Positions 1 to 6,902 are shown, counted from the first letter of the stretch. The stretch is DNA of 10,052 bases from UBA10210 sp964408425 (GCA_964408425.1 CAYOZI010000029.1:1-10052); one strand, 5' to 3'. Numbers and translations are program-made. The notes: generated by a model from the sequence alone, not told the origin.

Positions 1-1
1 G

Positions 2-340
2 ATTGTGAAGCTGAAAGACGTTACTTTCGAACAGGCGGGAAAGAAAATCGTTTTCACGGGCGATTCGATGCCTTGCGAGGCGATAGTGGCGCATTCCGAG
101 GGCGCGGATCTGCTGGTGCACGATTCTTGTTTTGCGGAATCTGAAAAGCAAGCGGCTACGGAAAAATTCCATTCCACCGCAAAACAAGCTGCGGAATCGG
201 CTTTCAAGGCGAGGGTGAAGAAACTGTTGTTGTCGCATATCAGCAACCGTTACGACGACAGGACTGTACTCTTGAAGGAAGCGAAGTCTGTTTTCGAGCA
301 GAGTTTTCTGGCTAAGGAAGGGCTGGAAATCTTCGTTTGA
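2..340 (+). CDS. rnz: Ribonuclease Z, C-terminal part (5' end outside window)
   Basis: RNase Z is a metallo-beta-lactamase-fold endonuclease that cuts pre-tRNA just after the discriminator base to make the mature 3' end. Only the last 112 or so residues are present, and the reading frame is open to the left edge, so the GTG at position 5 is not a real start. Visible family motifs are FTGDS (normally a GDT-type motif carrying a zinc-bridging Asp), GADLLVHDSCF, FHSTAKQAAESA (the HST motif with a metal or catalytic His) and LLLSHISNRY, which resembles the final THFSSRY metal-ligand motif. Their order and spacing match the C-terminal third of archaeal RNase Z, normally about 300 aa. The gene ends with TGA at 338-340 and runs straight into a hairpin terminator, so it is the last gene of its transcript. 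Confidence 0.93.
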   Translation: MVKLKDVTFEQAGKKIVFTGDSMPCEAIVAHSEGADLLVHDSCFAESEKQAATEKFHSTAKQAAESAFKARVKKLLLSHISNRYDDRTVLLKEAKSVFEQSFLAKEGLEIFV

Positions 341-370
341 ACGCGGTTTTTATTTCACCGCGTTGTTTTT
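340..370 (+). terminator. Hairpin plus T5 terminator after rnz
   Basis: AACGCGGT (340-347) and ACCGCGTT (357-364) form a perfect 8-bp inverted repeat with a 9-nt loop, followed at once by G and TTTTT (366-370). The last base of the rnz stop codon is the first base of the stem. The layout is that of a bacterial intrinsic terminator. Archaeal RNA polymerase terminates mainly on T-rich tracts, and both the loop and the tail are T-rich. The following 35 nt before the next ATG (371-405) must hold the promoter of the next operon. Only a weak TATA-like TTTTTACTA (366-374) and CTATAG (377-382) are seen there, so the promoter is not called. Confidence 0.6.
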
Positions 371-405
371 ACTACGCTATAGCTTGAAGAAAGGGTTGTC
401 GGAAA

Positions 406-891
406 ATGGAAAGAACGGAAATCGCGATAATTGTAATAGTGGTGTTGATAGCTTTCGGGGCGGTGTTGTACTTTTTCGGCTTCAAGCCGGAAGAAACCGT
501 CATTGAAAACAACCTTCTCGTAAAGTCGAAAGACCCGGCCGGCGACATTGCCGAACGGCTTTCACTAAACCCTGTAGTTGTCGAACAACGGCTTTTTGCG
601 ATGAACGACTCGAGGAATTCGGCGATAGCGATAATGTCTTCCGAAATTTCCAGGGGAATTGCCATGCAAGGGTGGAACGTTAGCGTTTACGCGGTTGTCG
701 AAGGAGGCTCGAATATATGCGGGACTGCAAACTGCACCGGCTCCGTAATCCTGATCCAGAGCGGCGGGTGCGATTGCATGCGCTTTACCGAAACGCAACT
801 CGTAATCGAAGGGGGCAACGATTTTCTCATGCAGCAGAGCGTTAGAGTCGGGCGTTTGATCGGGTTTGCCTTGAGCCAAGCGGGAAAGTGA
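406..891 (+). CDS. Membrane-anchored extracytoplasmic protein, unknown function, four cysteines
   Basis: I do not recognise a family. The 161-aa product has a very short charged N-terminus, one strongly hydrophobic helix at about residues 5-26 and then a soluble domain, as in a signal anchor with the domain outside the cell. There is no type III (pilin) cleavage motif before the helix. The outer domain has four cysteines in two close pairs, C105/C110 (CGTANC) and C122/C124 (CDC), suitable for disulfides or a metal site. It also has three N-X-S/T sequons (N67, N91, N109) that could be N-glycosylated. An ATG at 406 follows AAAGGG (390-395) and GGAAAA. The stop lies 7 nt before pheS, so it is probably co-transcribed with the synthetase operon as its first gene. 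That neighbour gives no functional hint for a surface protein. Confidence 0.8.
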   Translation: MERTEIAIIVIVVLIAFGAVLYFFGFKPEETVIENNLLVKSKDPAGDIAERLSLNPVVVEQRLFAMNDSRNSAIAIMSSEISRGIAMQGWNVSVYAVVEGGSNICGTANCTGSVILIQSGGCDCMRFTETQLVIEGGNDFLMQQSVRVGRLIGFALSQAGK

Positions 892-898
892 ATGGAAT

Positions 899-2374
899 AT
901 GAAGGATTTGGAAAAAACGCTGTTGTCGAAAGCCTCTCTTGAAAAAAAGAGCGTCGAGGAATTGTCGCGGGTTTCGGGCATTCCAGTCTCTTCGATAATG
1001 AGCGTACTGCAGAGTTTGAAAGAAGCGGGCTTCGTTACGACGACCGTGGAAGTAAAACGGGCTTTCGGATTGTCGCAAGAAGGCTTGGATGCGTTGAAGA
1101 GCGGATTGCCGGAAAAGCGTTTGGTTTCCGCCCTCAAGCCTAAAACCCCGTTCGGAATCCGAGATCTGGAGGAATCGTTGCGTTCCAAGCCCGCTGCTCT
1201 GGGCGGTTTGAAAGAAGGGGAGTTTGCCATAGCCTTGCAGTGGGCGAAAAAACTGTCGCTGGCTACAATCCAGCAAGGGCAATTGGTTTTGATTTCGCAA
1301 GAAGACTCTCCGCACGACTCGTTGTTGAAGAAAATCGGCGGCGGAGTGGAAGAAAGTTCTCTGAATGAACGGGAGAATGCGGTTTTGTTCGAACTGGAAA
1401 AAAGAAGGCTGGTCGAGAAAAAGATTTTGAAGAAAACCTTCATCCAAGCCACGCGCGAGGGGCTGAAGGCTTTAACGCAAGAGCGGGAGGGCGTGATAAC
1501 GCAATTGAACCCGCAGTTGCTGAAGAGCGGCGAGTGGCGGGGGAAGAAATTCGCTTCTTACGACTTGACTACGCTCGTGGCTCCCGTTTCAGCGGGGAAA
1601 AAGCACGCTTACAAGCAGCTTCTTTTGGAAATAAAGCAGAAGCTCGTGGGAATGGGTTTCGCCGAGGCGCACGGGCCGCTGGTTGAATTGGAATTCTGGA
1701 ACATGGACGCGTTGTTCATGGCGCAAGACCATCCCGCTCGCGAGATACACGACGTTTTCCAGGTTCAAGACCCCGCGAAGGGAGAGATTCTCGACAAAAA
1801 GCTTTTGGAAGGAGTGAGGAAAGCGCATGAAAAGGGCTTGGCCGGAAGCAAGGGATGGAGGTATAACTGGGATCCGGAGATTTCCGCCCGTTTGGTGCTG
1901 CGCTCGCACACTACGCCCGTTTCAGCCAGGAACCTTGCAAAGGGCTTGAAGCCTCCACAAAGGATATTCTGCATAGGGCGGGTTTTCAGGCCCGACGAAA
2001 TCGACTGGAAGCACTTCATCGAATTCAACCAGTGCGAGGGAATCGTCGTGGATGAAAGCATGAGTTTCAGGGAGCTGCTCGGATACCTGAAAGAATTCGC
2101 GTTGGAAGTTTTCGGGGCGAAGGAAGTGAAATTCTGCCCTTCCTATTTTCCTTTCACGGAACCGAGCGTGGAAATGTACGCGAAAATTCCTGGTAAAGGA
2201 TGGGCTGAAGTGGGGGGAGCTGGAATGTTCCGCCCGGAAATGCTGGCGGCATTAGGCGTGGACGTGCCGGTCCTAGCTTGGGGGCTTGGCATAGACCGGC
2301 TGGCGATGATCAAGCTCGGATTAAAAGATATCCGCGATTTGTTTTCACAGGATTTGGCGTTGTTGAGAAAATGA
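899..2374 (+). CDS. pheS: Phenylalanyl-tRNA synthetase alpha subunit
   Basis: This is the catalytic subunit of the cytoplasmic (alpha-beta)2 synthetase that activates phenylalanine with ATP and charges tRNA-Phe. At 491 aa it has the usual length of the archaeal/eukaryotic type. Residues 1 to about 200 are winged-helix-like tRNA-contact domains (for example KSVEELSRVSGIPVSSIMSV). The class II core follows: HPAREIHDVF (278-287), LRSHTTPVSARNL (334-346), motif 2 from RVFRPDEIDWKHFIEF (361-376) through NQCEG, FCPSYFPFTEPSVEM (412-426), WAEVGGAGMFRPEML (435-449) and motif 3 GLGIDRLAMIKLG (462-474). All expected substrate-site elements are present and there is no frameshift. The ATG at 899 is chosen because it begins the first winged helix; an out-of-frame ATG at 892 leads nowhere. 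No clear Shine-Dalgarno is seen. Its stop overlaps the next gene by 4 nt (ATGA). Confidence 0.97.
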   Translation: MKDLEKTLLSKASLEKKSVEELSRVSGIPVSSIMSVLQSLKEAGFVTTTVEVKRAFGLSQEGLDALKSGLPEKRLVSALKPKTPFGIRDLEESLRSKPAALGGLKEGEFAIALQWAKKLSLATIQQGQLVLISQEDSPHDSLLKKIGGGVEESSLNERENAVLFELEKRRLVEKKILKKTFIQATREGLKALTQEREGVITQLNPQLLKSGEWRGKKFASYDLTTLVAPVSAGKKHAYKQLLLEIKQKLVGMGFAEAHGPLVELEFWNMDALFMAQDHPAREIHDVFQVQDPAKGEILDKKLLEGVRKAHEKGLAGSKGWRYNWDPEISARLVLRSHTTPVSARNLAKGLKPPQRIFCIGRVFRPDEIDWKHFIEFNQCEGIVVDESMSFRELLGYLKEFALEVFGAKEVKFCPSYFPFTEPSVEMYAKIPGKGWAEVGGAGMFRPEMLAALGVDVPVLAWGLGIDRLAMIKLGLKDIRDLFSQDLALLRK

Positions 2375-2841
2375 ATTCAATGGGTTTGACGAGTGAAGAG
2401 TTGGCTTTACTGCAAAAAAACACTCAAAGGGGAAAATTGTTGGAAGTTTTGCAGGGGACGACGGGTGTTGGAATGCCGGTGAAAATAGCCGTGGTAAAAT
2501 GCAACGGAAACGCCTGGAATTTCGTGGCGTTTCACGAGGGAAAAATAGCCGGATTAAGGCGGGTGGACAGAAAGAACGGGGAAGTTGTTCTGTCGCCTGC
2601 GGAGTTCACTGCAACCCCGCAAAACCTGGGCATCGGAAGCGCTTTGACTGCCGAAGCTCTAAAGCGCTCGGCGGCGTTGAAACCCCGCCAAGTTCTGATA
2701 GAAAGTTTTTACAACGACCGCTGGAAAAAACACCTGGTGGAAAAACTCGGCGGAACCGAGTCGGAAGGCGGCGGGGTCGTTTGGGAGAGAAAATCGAATT
2801 TTGGCGGGAGAACGTTTGAACGGCATTTGTTGAGGAAGTAA
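2371..2841 (+). CDS. Small GNAT-like acetyltransferase candidate between pheS and pheT
   Basis: The product is 156 aa from the ATG at 2371, which overlaps the pheS stop as ATGA, the classic arrangement for coupled translation. An in-frame ATG at 2380 is possible, and the longer open frame reaching 2278 lies inside pheS. The second half looks like a GNAT core: a strand, then PQNLGIGSALTAEALKRS (83-100), resembling the acetyl-CoA pyrophosphate loop (Q/R-x-x-G-x-G/A) and its helix, then a strand RQVLIES (106-112), and FYNDRWKKHLVEKLGG (113-128), resembling the terminal helix and turn (asparagine, then a helix ending in LGG) of this fold. The first half (IAVVKCNGNAWNFVAF, GKIAGLRRVDRKNG) fits the antiparallel strands. 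The family call rests on pattern alone. If right, the substrate is unknown; the context suggests something tied to the synthetase or tRNA, but that is inference. It lies 2 nt before pheT. Confidence 0.72.
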   Translation: MNSMGLTSEELALLQKNTQRGKLLEVLQGTTGVGMPVKIAVVKCNGNAWNFVAFHEGKIAGLRRVDRKNGEVVLSPAEFTATPQNLGIGSALTAEALKRSAALKPRQVLIESFYNDRWKKHLVEKLGGTESEGGGVVWERKSNFGGRTFERHLLRK

Positions 2842-2843
2842 AA

Positions 2844-4466
2844 ATGGTTTCTATAATCGTAAGCAAAAAAAGTTTGCTGGAACGGATAGGCCAAAGGGTC
2901 AGCGAGGAAAAGGTTCTCGACGCCCTGCCGCAAATAAAGGCGGGAGTGGAAGCCATCGAAGGTGACGAGCTGGCGCTGGAAATAACGGGCGACCGCCCGG
3001 ATTTGCTTTCGGTACAAGGCGTAGCCCGCGCTGCAAGGGGTTTTTTGGGAGTGGAAAAAGGCCTGCCCCAAATGAAATTGCAAAAACCCAAATCTTCCGC
3101 TTGGAACGTTTCTGTTGATAAAAGCGTGGAGAAAGTCAGGCCGGTAATCGTCTGCGCTTTGATCGAAGGGGTCAAGATCGACGAGCAGGGTTTCAAGGAC
3201 CTGATCCAAACGCAGGAAAAATTGACTTTGACGCACGGGCGGAGAAGGAGGAAGGTGGCGATAGGCGTTCACGACGCGGCTCCGATCAAATTCCCGCTTG
3301 TTTACAAGGCGATTTCCAAAGACTCGCCGATTTCATTCGTTCCTTTGAACAAAACGCAGAAAATGACCGTTTCGCAAGTCATGCGCGAGCACGAAAAGGG
3401 GATGGAATATGCATTTACCCTCACCGCCTTTTCGCATTATCCCGTTATTTTCGATTCGAACGGCGAAATCATCTCCTTTCCTCCGATCATCAATTCCGCG
3501 AAAACTACCGTCACCACGAAAACCACTTCGTTGTTCGTAGACGTTACCGGCACGGATTTCGAAGCTTGCAATGCTGCGCTGAACATAATCTGCCAGGATT
3601 ACGCGGACGACGGAGCCAAGGTTTACGCCATTCCGACCGGAAGCAGGGTTACTCCTGAAATAACCCCGGAGAAAATGCTTTTGGATTCCGAAAAAGCGTC
3701 TAAGCTCATAGGCTTGGAGCTGAAGGAAAAGGAAATAATCGATTGTCTGGAACGGCAGAGGATTGATGCGAAGCCTTCCAAAGGAAAAATCGAGGCGTTG
3801 ATTCCGCGTTACCGGACCGATTTCCTGCACCAGGCGGATTTGGTGGAGGAAATAGCGATTGGATATGGTTACAACCGTTTTATTCCCAAAGCCCCGAGCG
3901 TTTTCACGATCGGAAGGCTGAGCGGGGAAACGCTTTTGGAGGAGAAGGTTTGCAGCACGCTCGTGGGCGCGGGTTTCGTCGAACAGTGGACTTATGTTTT
4001 GACGTCTTCGGAAAAACACCCGTTCGGGGAGATCGTGAAGATAAAGAACCCGGTTTCGAGCGATTACGATGCGCTGCGCTCTTCGCTGAGGGCGTCGTTG
4101 CTGGAGACGATTGCGAGAAACACGCACGTTCCGTATCCCCAGAAGGTTTTCGAGGTCGGGGAAGTGGTCGTAAAGGAAGACAAGCATCACCTGAGGAGCC
4201 TGACGCAAAAGAGGGTTGGCGCAATTTCAGCCCATACTCACGCGAGTTTTAGCGAGATTGCGAGCGTGATGGATTTGGCGTTGAAAACCGCGGGAGTAAA
4301 ATACGCGTTGAAGAAGATAGAGAAAAACGGTTTCATCAGCGGGCGTTGCGCGGGAGTGTGGAGCGACGGGAAGGAAATAGGGGTCGTCGGGGAGATTCAT
4401 CCCGAGGTTCTGGAAAAGCTCCAGGTCCAGGTTCCGGTGGCTTTGTTCGAAATCGTTCTTCACTAA
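2844..4466 (+). CDS. pheT: Phenylalanyl-tRNA synthetase beta subunit
   Basis: This is the non-catalytic partner of PheS in the heterotetramer. It contributes tRNA binding and editing of misformed Tyr-tRNA-Phe. At 540 aa it is the short archaeal/eukaryotic form, lacking the N-terminal EMAP/OB domain and the C-terminal anticodon-binding (FDX-ACB) domain of bacterial PheT. Residues 1-90 hold a B1-like segment (EITGDRPDLLSVQGVARA). Residues of about 95-260 are the B3/B4 editing domain (THGRRRRKVAIGVHD, PLNKTQKM, SFPPIINS). Residues of about 272-347 are the B5 domain, ending in the diagnostic IPRYRTDFLHQADLVEE followed by IAIGYGYNRF. The rest is the inactive class II-like core (PVSSDYDALRSSLRASLLE; KVFEVGEVV; VVGEIHPEVL). 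The ATG at 2844 is 2 nt after the preceding stop, so the gene belongs to the same operon as pheS. It ends with TAA, 3 nt from a convergent gene. Confidence 0.96.
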   Translation: MVSIIVSKKSLLERIGQRVSEEKVLDALPQIKAGVEAIEGDELALEITGDRPDLLSVQGVARAARGFLGVEKGLPQMKLQKPKSSAWNVSVDKSVEKVRPVIVCALIEGVKIDEQGFKDLIQTQEKLTLTHGRRRRKVAIGVHDAAPIKFPLVYKAISKDSPISFVPLNKTQKMTVSQVMREHEKGMEYAFTLTAFSHYPVIFDSNGEIISFPPIINSAKTTVTTKTTSLFVDVTGTDFEACNAALNIICQDYADDGAKVYAIPTGSRVTPEITPEKMLLDSEKASKLIGLELKEKEIIDCLERQRIDAKPSKGKIEALIPRYRTDFLHQADLVEEIAIGYGYNRFIPKAPSVFTIGRLSGETLLEEKVCSTLVGAGFVEQWTYVLTSSEKHPFGEIVKIKNPVSSDYDALRSSLRASLLETIARNTHVPYPQKVFEVGEVVVKEDKHHLRSLTQKRVGAISAHTHASFSEIASVMDLALKTAGVKYALKKIEKNGFISGRCAGVWSDGKEIGVVGEIHPEVLEKLQVQVPVALFEIVLH

Positions 4467-4469
4467 CTT

Positions 4470-5291
4470 CTAAACGCCAGTTTTGGCCCTCAGTATTCTT
4501 GACATTAGGCTGGATTTCTTCGGTTTTATCAATACCAAGTTGCCCTTGTGTTCTATCACTTTTGCGCCCAATTCGTCACAGACTTTGCGCACTTCTTTTT
4601 GGAACGCAGTCTGGCCTTTTTTGTTTACCCACCTGATGTCGTTATCGTACATCCCGTGAACCATGACCATATCTCGGCCTAGCTTCTGAGCGATGCGGAC
4701 TGCTTCCCTGATGCACGGGATTCTCCAGTTGACGTACTCGAACGCCACTCGCCTGTCCAGAAGCCCGGCGGATGCGATTGCTTTTTCAAACCATTCTTCG
4801 TTTGGCGCTCCTTTCGTTGGAGGTTTTTTTGGTTTGGTCTTGTAATGCGCCTGCGCTAATTGCAATTCCACCGGGTTGTTCGAAACTTTTGGCAGGTTCA
4901 AAAACCTGTTTTCCTTTCGAATGTTGCGTGAAAGCCTCAATTGCAGTGTACCGATCGCCCCGGTGTTGCGGTCGGACGGGCCTTCGAGGGCAAGTACTCC
5001 TGCCGCGTTTTGGAAAGCTTCCACGTGGTCTGGATGGGGGAATGCGATTATCTCTACAAAAGCAGACAGTTTTTTCTTGCCTTGTTTTGTGATGCGGTTT
5101 AAGATTTCCGCGTCCGAAGGTCTGACTACGACCATCTTGTCGTTTTTCACTATCCGGTATGCCACTCCGTTGGCGCCTTTCTCTTCGCCCTCGCCCTGCC
5201 GCTCGCCCATCTTTTTCCACGTCTTGAGCGCTAGCGGCAGCAAAGAACCGCTTCCCCAGGGGGATGCCGCAGCTCCTACAGTCTGAATCAT
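4470..5291 (-). CDS. Unknown protein translationally coupled to AMP phosphorylase
   Basis: I do not recognise a family. The ATG at 5291 shares its A with the TGA stop of AMP phosphorylase (TGATG), giving 273 aa; a TTG one codon upstream (5294) is the alternative. Visible features are a Gly/Ser/Pro-rich N-terminus (residues 6-18), a charged linker, then a block with FVEIIAFPHPDHVEAFQNAA (78-97) and GPSDRNTGAIGTLQLRLSRN (104-123). A lysine/proline-rich hinge follows (KTKPKKPPTK, 151-160). The C-terminal part looks alpha/beta: EYVNWRIPCIREAVRIAQKL (185-204), the hydrophobic strand DMVMVHGMYDND (207-218), and an amphipathic helix leading to GAKVIEHKGNLVLIKPKK (242-259). There is no signal peptide and no membrane helix, so it is probably cytoplasmic. 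Coupling to AMP phosphorylase suggests a role in nucleotide or pentose-phosphate metabolism, but it does not resemble ribose-1,5-bisphosphate isomerase or RuBisCO. Confidence 0.82.
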   Translation of the reverse strand: MIQTVGAAASPWGSGSLLPLALKTWKKMGERQGEGEEKGANGVAYRIVKNDKMVVVRPSDAEILNRITKQGKKKLSAFVEIIAFPHPDHVEAFQNAAGVLALEGPSDRNTGAIGTLQLRLSRNIRKENRFLNLPKVSNNPVELQLAQAHYKTKPKKPPTKGAPNEEWFEKAIASAGLLDRRVAFEYVNWRIPCIREAVRIAQKLGRDMVMVHGMYDNDIRWVNKKGQTAFQKEVRKVCDELGAKVIEHKGNLVLIKPKKSSLMSRILRAKTGV

Positions 5292-6793
5292 CAAACCACG
5301 TCTAGGATTATCCTTTCTATTTCGACGACTTCGGTTTTTTCCAGCTGTTCCAAAGCGAACTCGAGTTTCGCCCTGTTTTCAGAATAAAGCTCGAACAAAA
5401 CGTCCCCCTGTTCTACGTGCTCTCCTACGCCGGCAAAGAAAATCATTCCAGCCTTCTTGTCCTGAGGGGCTCCGAGAGCCCGGCATACCCTGGAAATCGC
5501 TCGGTTGTCAATATGCTGCACTTGCCCTTCGTTCTCGGACTTGAACACGTATTTGAATTTTCCCGGCTTCAATTCATCGGGCTTGATGTTTTCGTTCCCG
5601 CCTTGGGCTTTGATGATTTCCTTGAATTTCAAAAGCGCTTTTCCGCTCGTGACTTGTTGTTTTGCAATCTTGTAGCCTTCCTCTTTCGAAACGCCTTTGG
5701 CCATTGAAAGCAAAACGCCGCTCATCAAACACGCTTTTTCCAGTAAAGAGTGGTTGTGCAGGTTCATGAGCGTTTCCAGAACCGTCCTCGCTTCAAGAAC
5801 CGGGCCTACCGTTTCTATAAGCGGCTTGCTTCCGTCGGTAATCGTGCTTTCCACTTTCATCCCGAGCAAGCTTCCCAACGCTGCAAAATCCTTTCCCAAC
5901 GCTTGGGCCGTTTTCAAGTCCGCCAGTTTCGCGCCCTGCCCCACGGGCAAATCGATCAAGACGAATTTCGCGCCTTCGGCCTTTTTCTTTGCCAAAATGG
6001 ACGATAAGAGCAGCGGTTTCGGGTCCAAATGCAACGGATTGCGTATCTTGATGAGCTTGTCGTCGGCCGAAGCCATGTTCAAGCCGCCTCCCCAGACTAT
6101 GCAGCCGCCTGTTTTCTCGACTGCCTTTCTCACTTGCGAAGCGGGGAGGGATACTGGGCAGAAGACCTCCATTACATCTGCAGTTCCTGCCGCGGAAGAA
6201 ATCGCCCTCGAACAGGTTTTCGGAATGGTCAATCCTAACGAAGCGATGATGGGCACGATGACCATCGACACCCTATCCCCAGCGACTCCTCCGATCGAGT
6301 GTTCGGAAACGACTTTCCTGTTTTTCCACTCCAGCTGCTCGCCTGAAGAGTAAATGGCTTTCGTCAACGCGACCGTTTCATCCGTGTTCATTCCGCGCGT
6401 GTATATCCCTGAAATGAACGCGGCGAGTTCCGCTTGGCTCAGGCTTTCCTGCATCAAATCCGTTATTATGACGTTTATTTCCTCGTCTTCAAGCATTTTC
6501 CCGTCGAGCTTTTTTCTTATGAAATCCAGGCTTTGCGGGCGCTTGACGGGTTCGATTGTTATTCTATCCCCTTTTTTCGCCCCCAATGCCCGCGCCACTT
6601 CTATGAACAAGACGATTTCGCCGGGTTTTATGTAACCTGCAGAGTAATCGACGATCGCGTTGACCTGTTTTCCCTTGTGTTTCAGCTTGACCCTGTCCAT
6701 TAGCCCTAAATCCAGTTGTTTCGCCTGGACTTCGTTCAGCACGATTTCGTTCTGTCCCTGTTCGATGTCGTAAACGACGGCTTTTAGTTCCAC
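5291..6793 (-). CDS. deoA: AMP phosphorylase (thymidine phosphorylase family)
   Basis: This enzyme splits AMP (also CMP and UMP in characterised archaeal members) with phosphate into the free base and ribose 1,5-bisphosphate. It is the first step of the archaeal pathway that continues through ribose-1,5-bisphosphate isomerase to form III RuBisCO; neither partner gene is in this window. From the GTG at 6793 the product is 500 aa, matching the family's roughly 500 aa. Residues 1-85 form the extra N-terminal domain that separates AMP phosphorylases from bacterial pyrimidine phosphorylases. Then come SEHSIGGVAGDR (163-174), the family signature TCSRAISSAAGTADVMEV (193-210), GGGLNMASADDK (235-246) and the C-terminal PYNP domain (about 410-500). 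The GTG is preferred because MELKAVVYDI fits the family N-terminus and GGGTG lies 10 nt upstream; a TTG at 6814 would add 7 residues. Residue 164 is Glu where relatives usually have Lys. Confidence 0.93.
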   Translation of the reverse strand: MELKAVVYDIEQGQNEIVLNEVQAKQLDLGLMDRVKLKHKGKQVNAIVDYSAGYIKPGEIVLFIEVARALGAKKGDRITIEPVKRPQSLDFIRKKLDGKMLEDEEINVIITDLMQESLSQAELAAFISGIYTRGMNTDETVALTKAIYSSGEQLEWKNRKVVSEHSIGGVAGDRVSMVIVPIIASLGLTIPKTCSRAISSAAGTADVMEVFCPVSLPASQVRKAVEKTGGCIVWGGGLNMASADDKLIKIRNPLHLDPKPLLLSSILAKKKAEGAKFVLIDLPVGQGAKLADLKTAQALGKDFAALGSLLGMKVESTITDGSKPLIETVGPVLEARTVLETLMNLHNHSLLEKACLMSGVLLSMAKGVSKEEGYKIAKQQVTSGKALLKFKEIIKAQGGNENIKPDELKPGKFKYVFKSENEGQVQHIDNRAISRVCRALGAPQDKKAGMIFFAGVGEHVEQGDVLFELYSENRAKLEFALEQLEKTEVVEIERIILDVV

Positions 6794-6818
6794 TTGATTT
6801 TTACACCCACGCAAACGC

Positions 6819-6830
6819 TTTTATTTTATT
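6819..6830 (-). promoter_or_regulatory. Candidate TATA box for the AMP phosphorylase operon
   Basis: Read on the minus strand this is AATAAAATAAAA, an AT-only block centred about 32 nt before the GTG start. With the usual archaeal TATA-to-start distance of about 26 nt, transcription would begin near 6799, inside the stretch between the TTG (6814) and GTG (6793) candidates, which would favour the GTG. A second candidate, TTTAAAAG (6853-6846), would put the start near 6822 and keep the GGGTG ribosome site in the message. The sequence alone does not decide between them. Confidence 0.35.
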
Positions 6831-6865
6831 GCACTCATAGTTTTCTTTTAAACCCCCTAGTCGTC

Positions 6866-6895
6866 AAACCGTTATGGGCGCGATGCTATCGGTTT
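6866..6895 (+). repeat. Inverted repeat followed by T-run upstream of ftsZ
   Basis: AAACCG (6866-6871) and CGGTTT (6890-6895) form a 6-bp inverted repeat. One mismatch and two further A/T pairs extend it, and the loop of about 12 nt is GC-rich. The right arm runs into six T residues (6893-6898). It sits between the two divergent starts. Flanking CCCCC (6853-6857) and GGGG (6908-6911) could add a weak outer stem. It may be an operator, a 5' leader structure or a terminator-like element; I cannot tell which. Confidence 0.35.
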
Positions 6896-6902
6896 TTTAA
6901 TA
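6893..6902 (+). promoter_or_regulatory. Candidate TATA box for the ftsZ-secE-spt5-rpl11 operon
   Basis: TTTTTTAATA lies about 48 nt before the ftsZ GTG. It would place the transcript start near 6924, leaving a leader of about 22 nt that includes the AAGGCGG ribosome site (6934-6940). Other AT-rich candidates are TTTTAAA (6847-6853), which would give a longer leader containing the inverted repeat, and TTTTATTTCATATA (6914-6927), which would give a nearly leaderless message. Confidence 0.35.

Noticed and set aside
565..1452. Minus-strand open frame of 295 codons opposite the first operon gene and pheS
   Set aside because: It lies antisense to pheS, whose synthetase motifs are unmistakable. Its own translation is rich in Phe, Ser, Arg and Asn with no motif, typical of a shadow frame.
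2278..2370. N-terminal extension of the GNAT-like gene to 2278
   Set aside because: The extension lies wholly inside the pheS motif 3 region and reads as low-quality protein. The ATG at 2371 in an ATGA overlap is a far better start.
3333..4208. Minus-strand open frame of 291 codons
   Set aside because: It is the reverse complement of the B3/B4 and B5 region of pheT, is very Arg/Asn/Phe-rich and has no recognisable domain.
5697..6353. Plus-strand open frame of 218 codons
   Set aside because: It is antisense to the catalytic core of AMP phosphorylase, with Ser/Pro/Thr-rich shadow composition.
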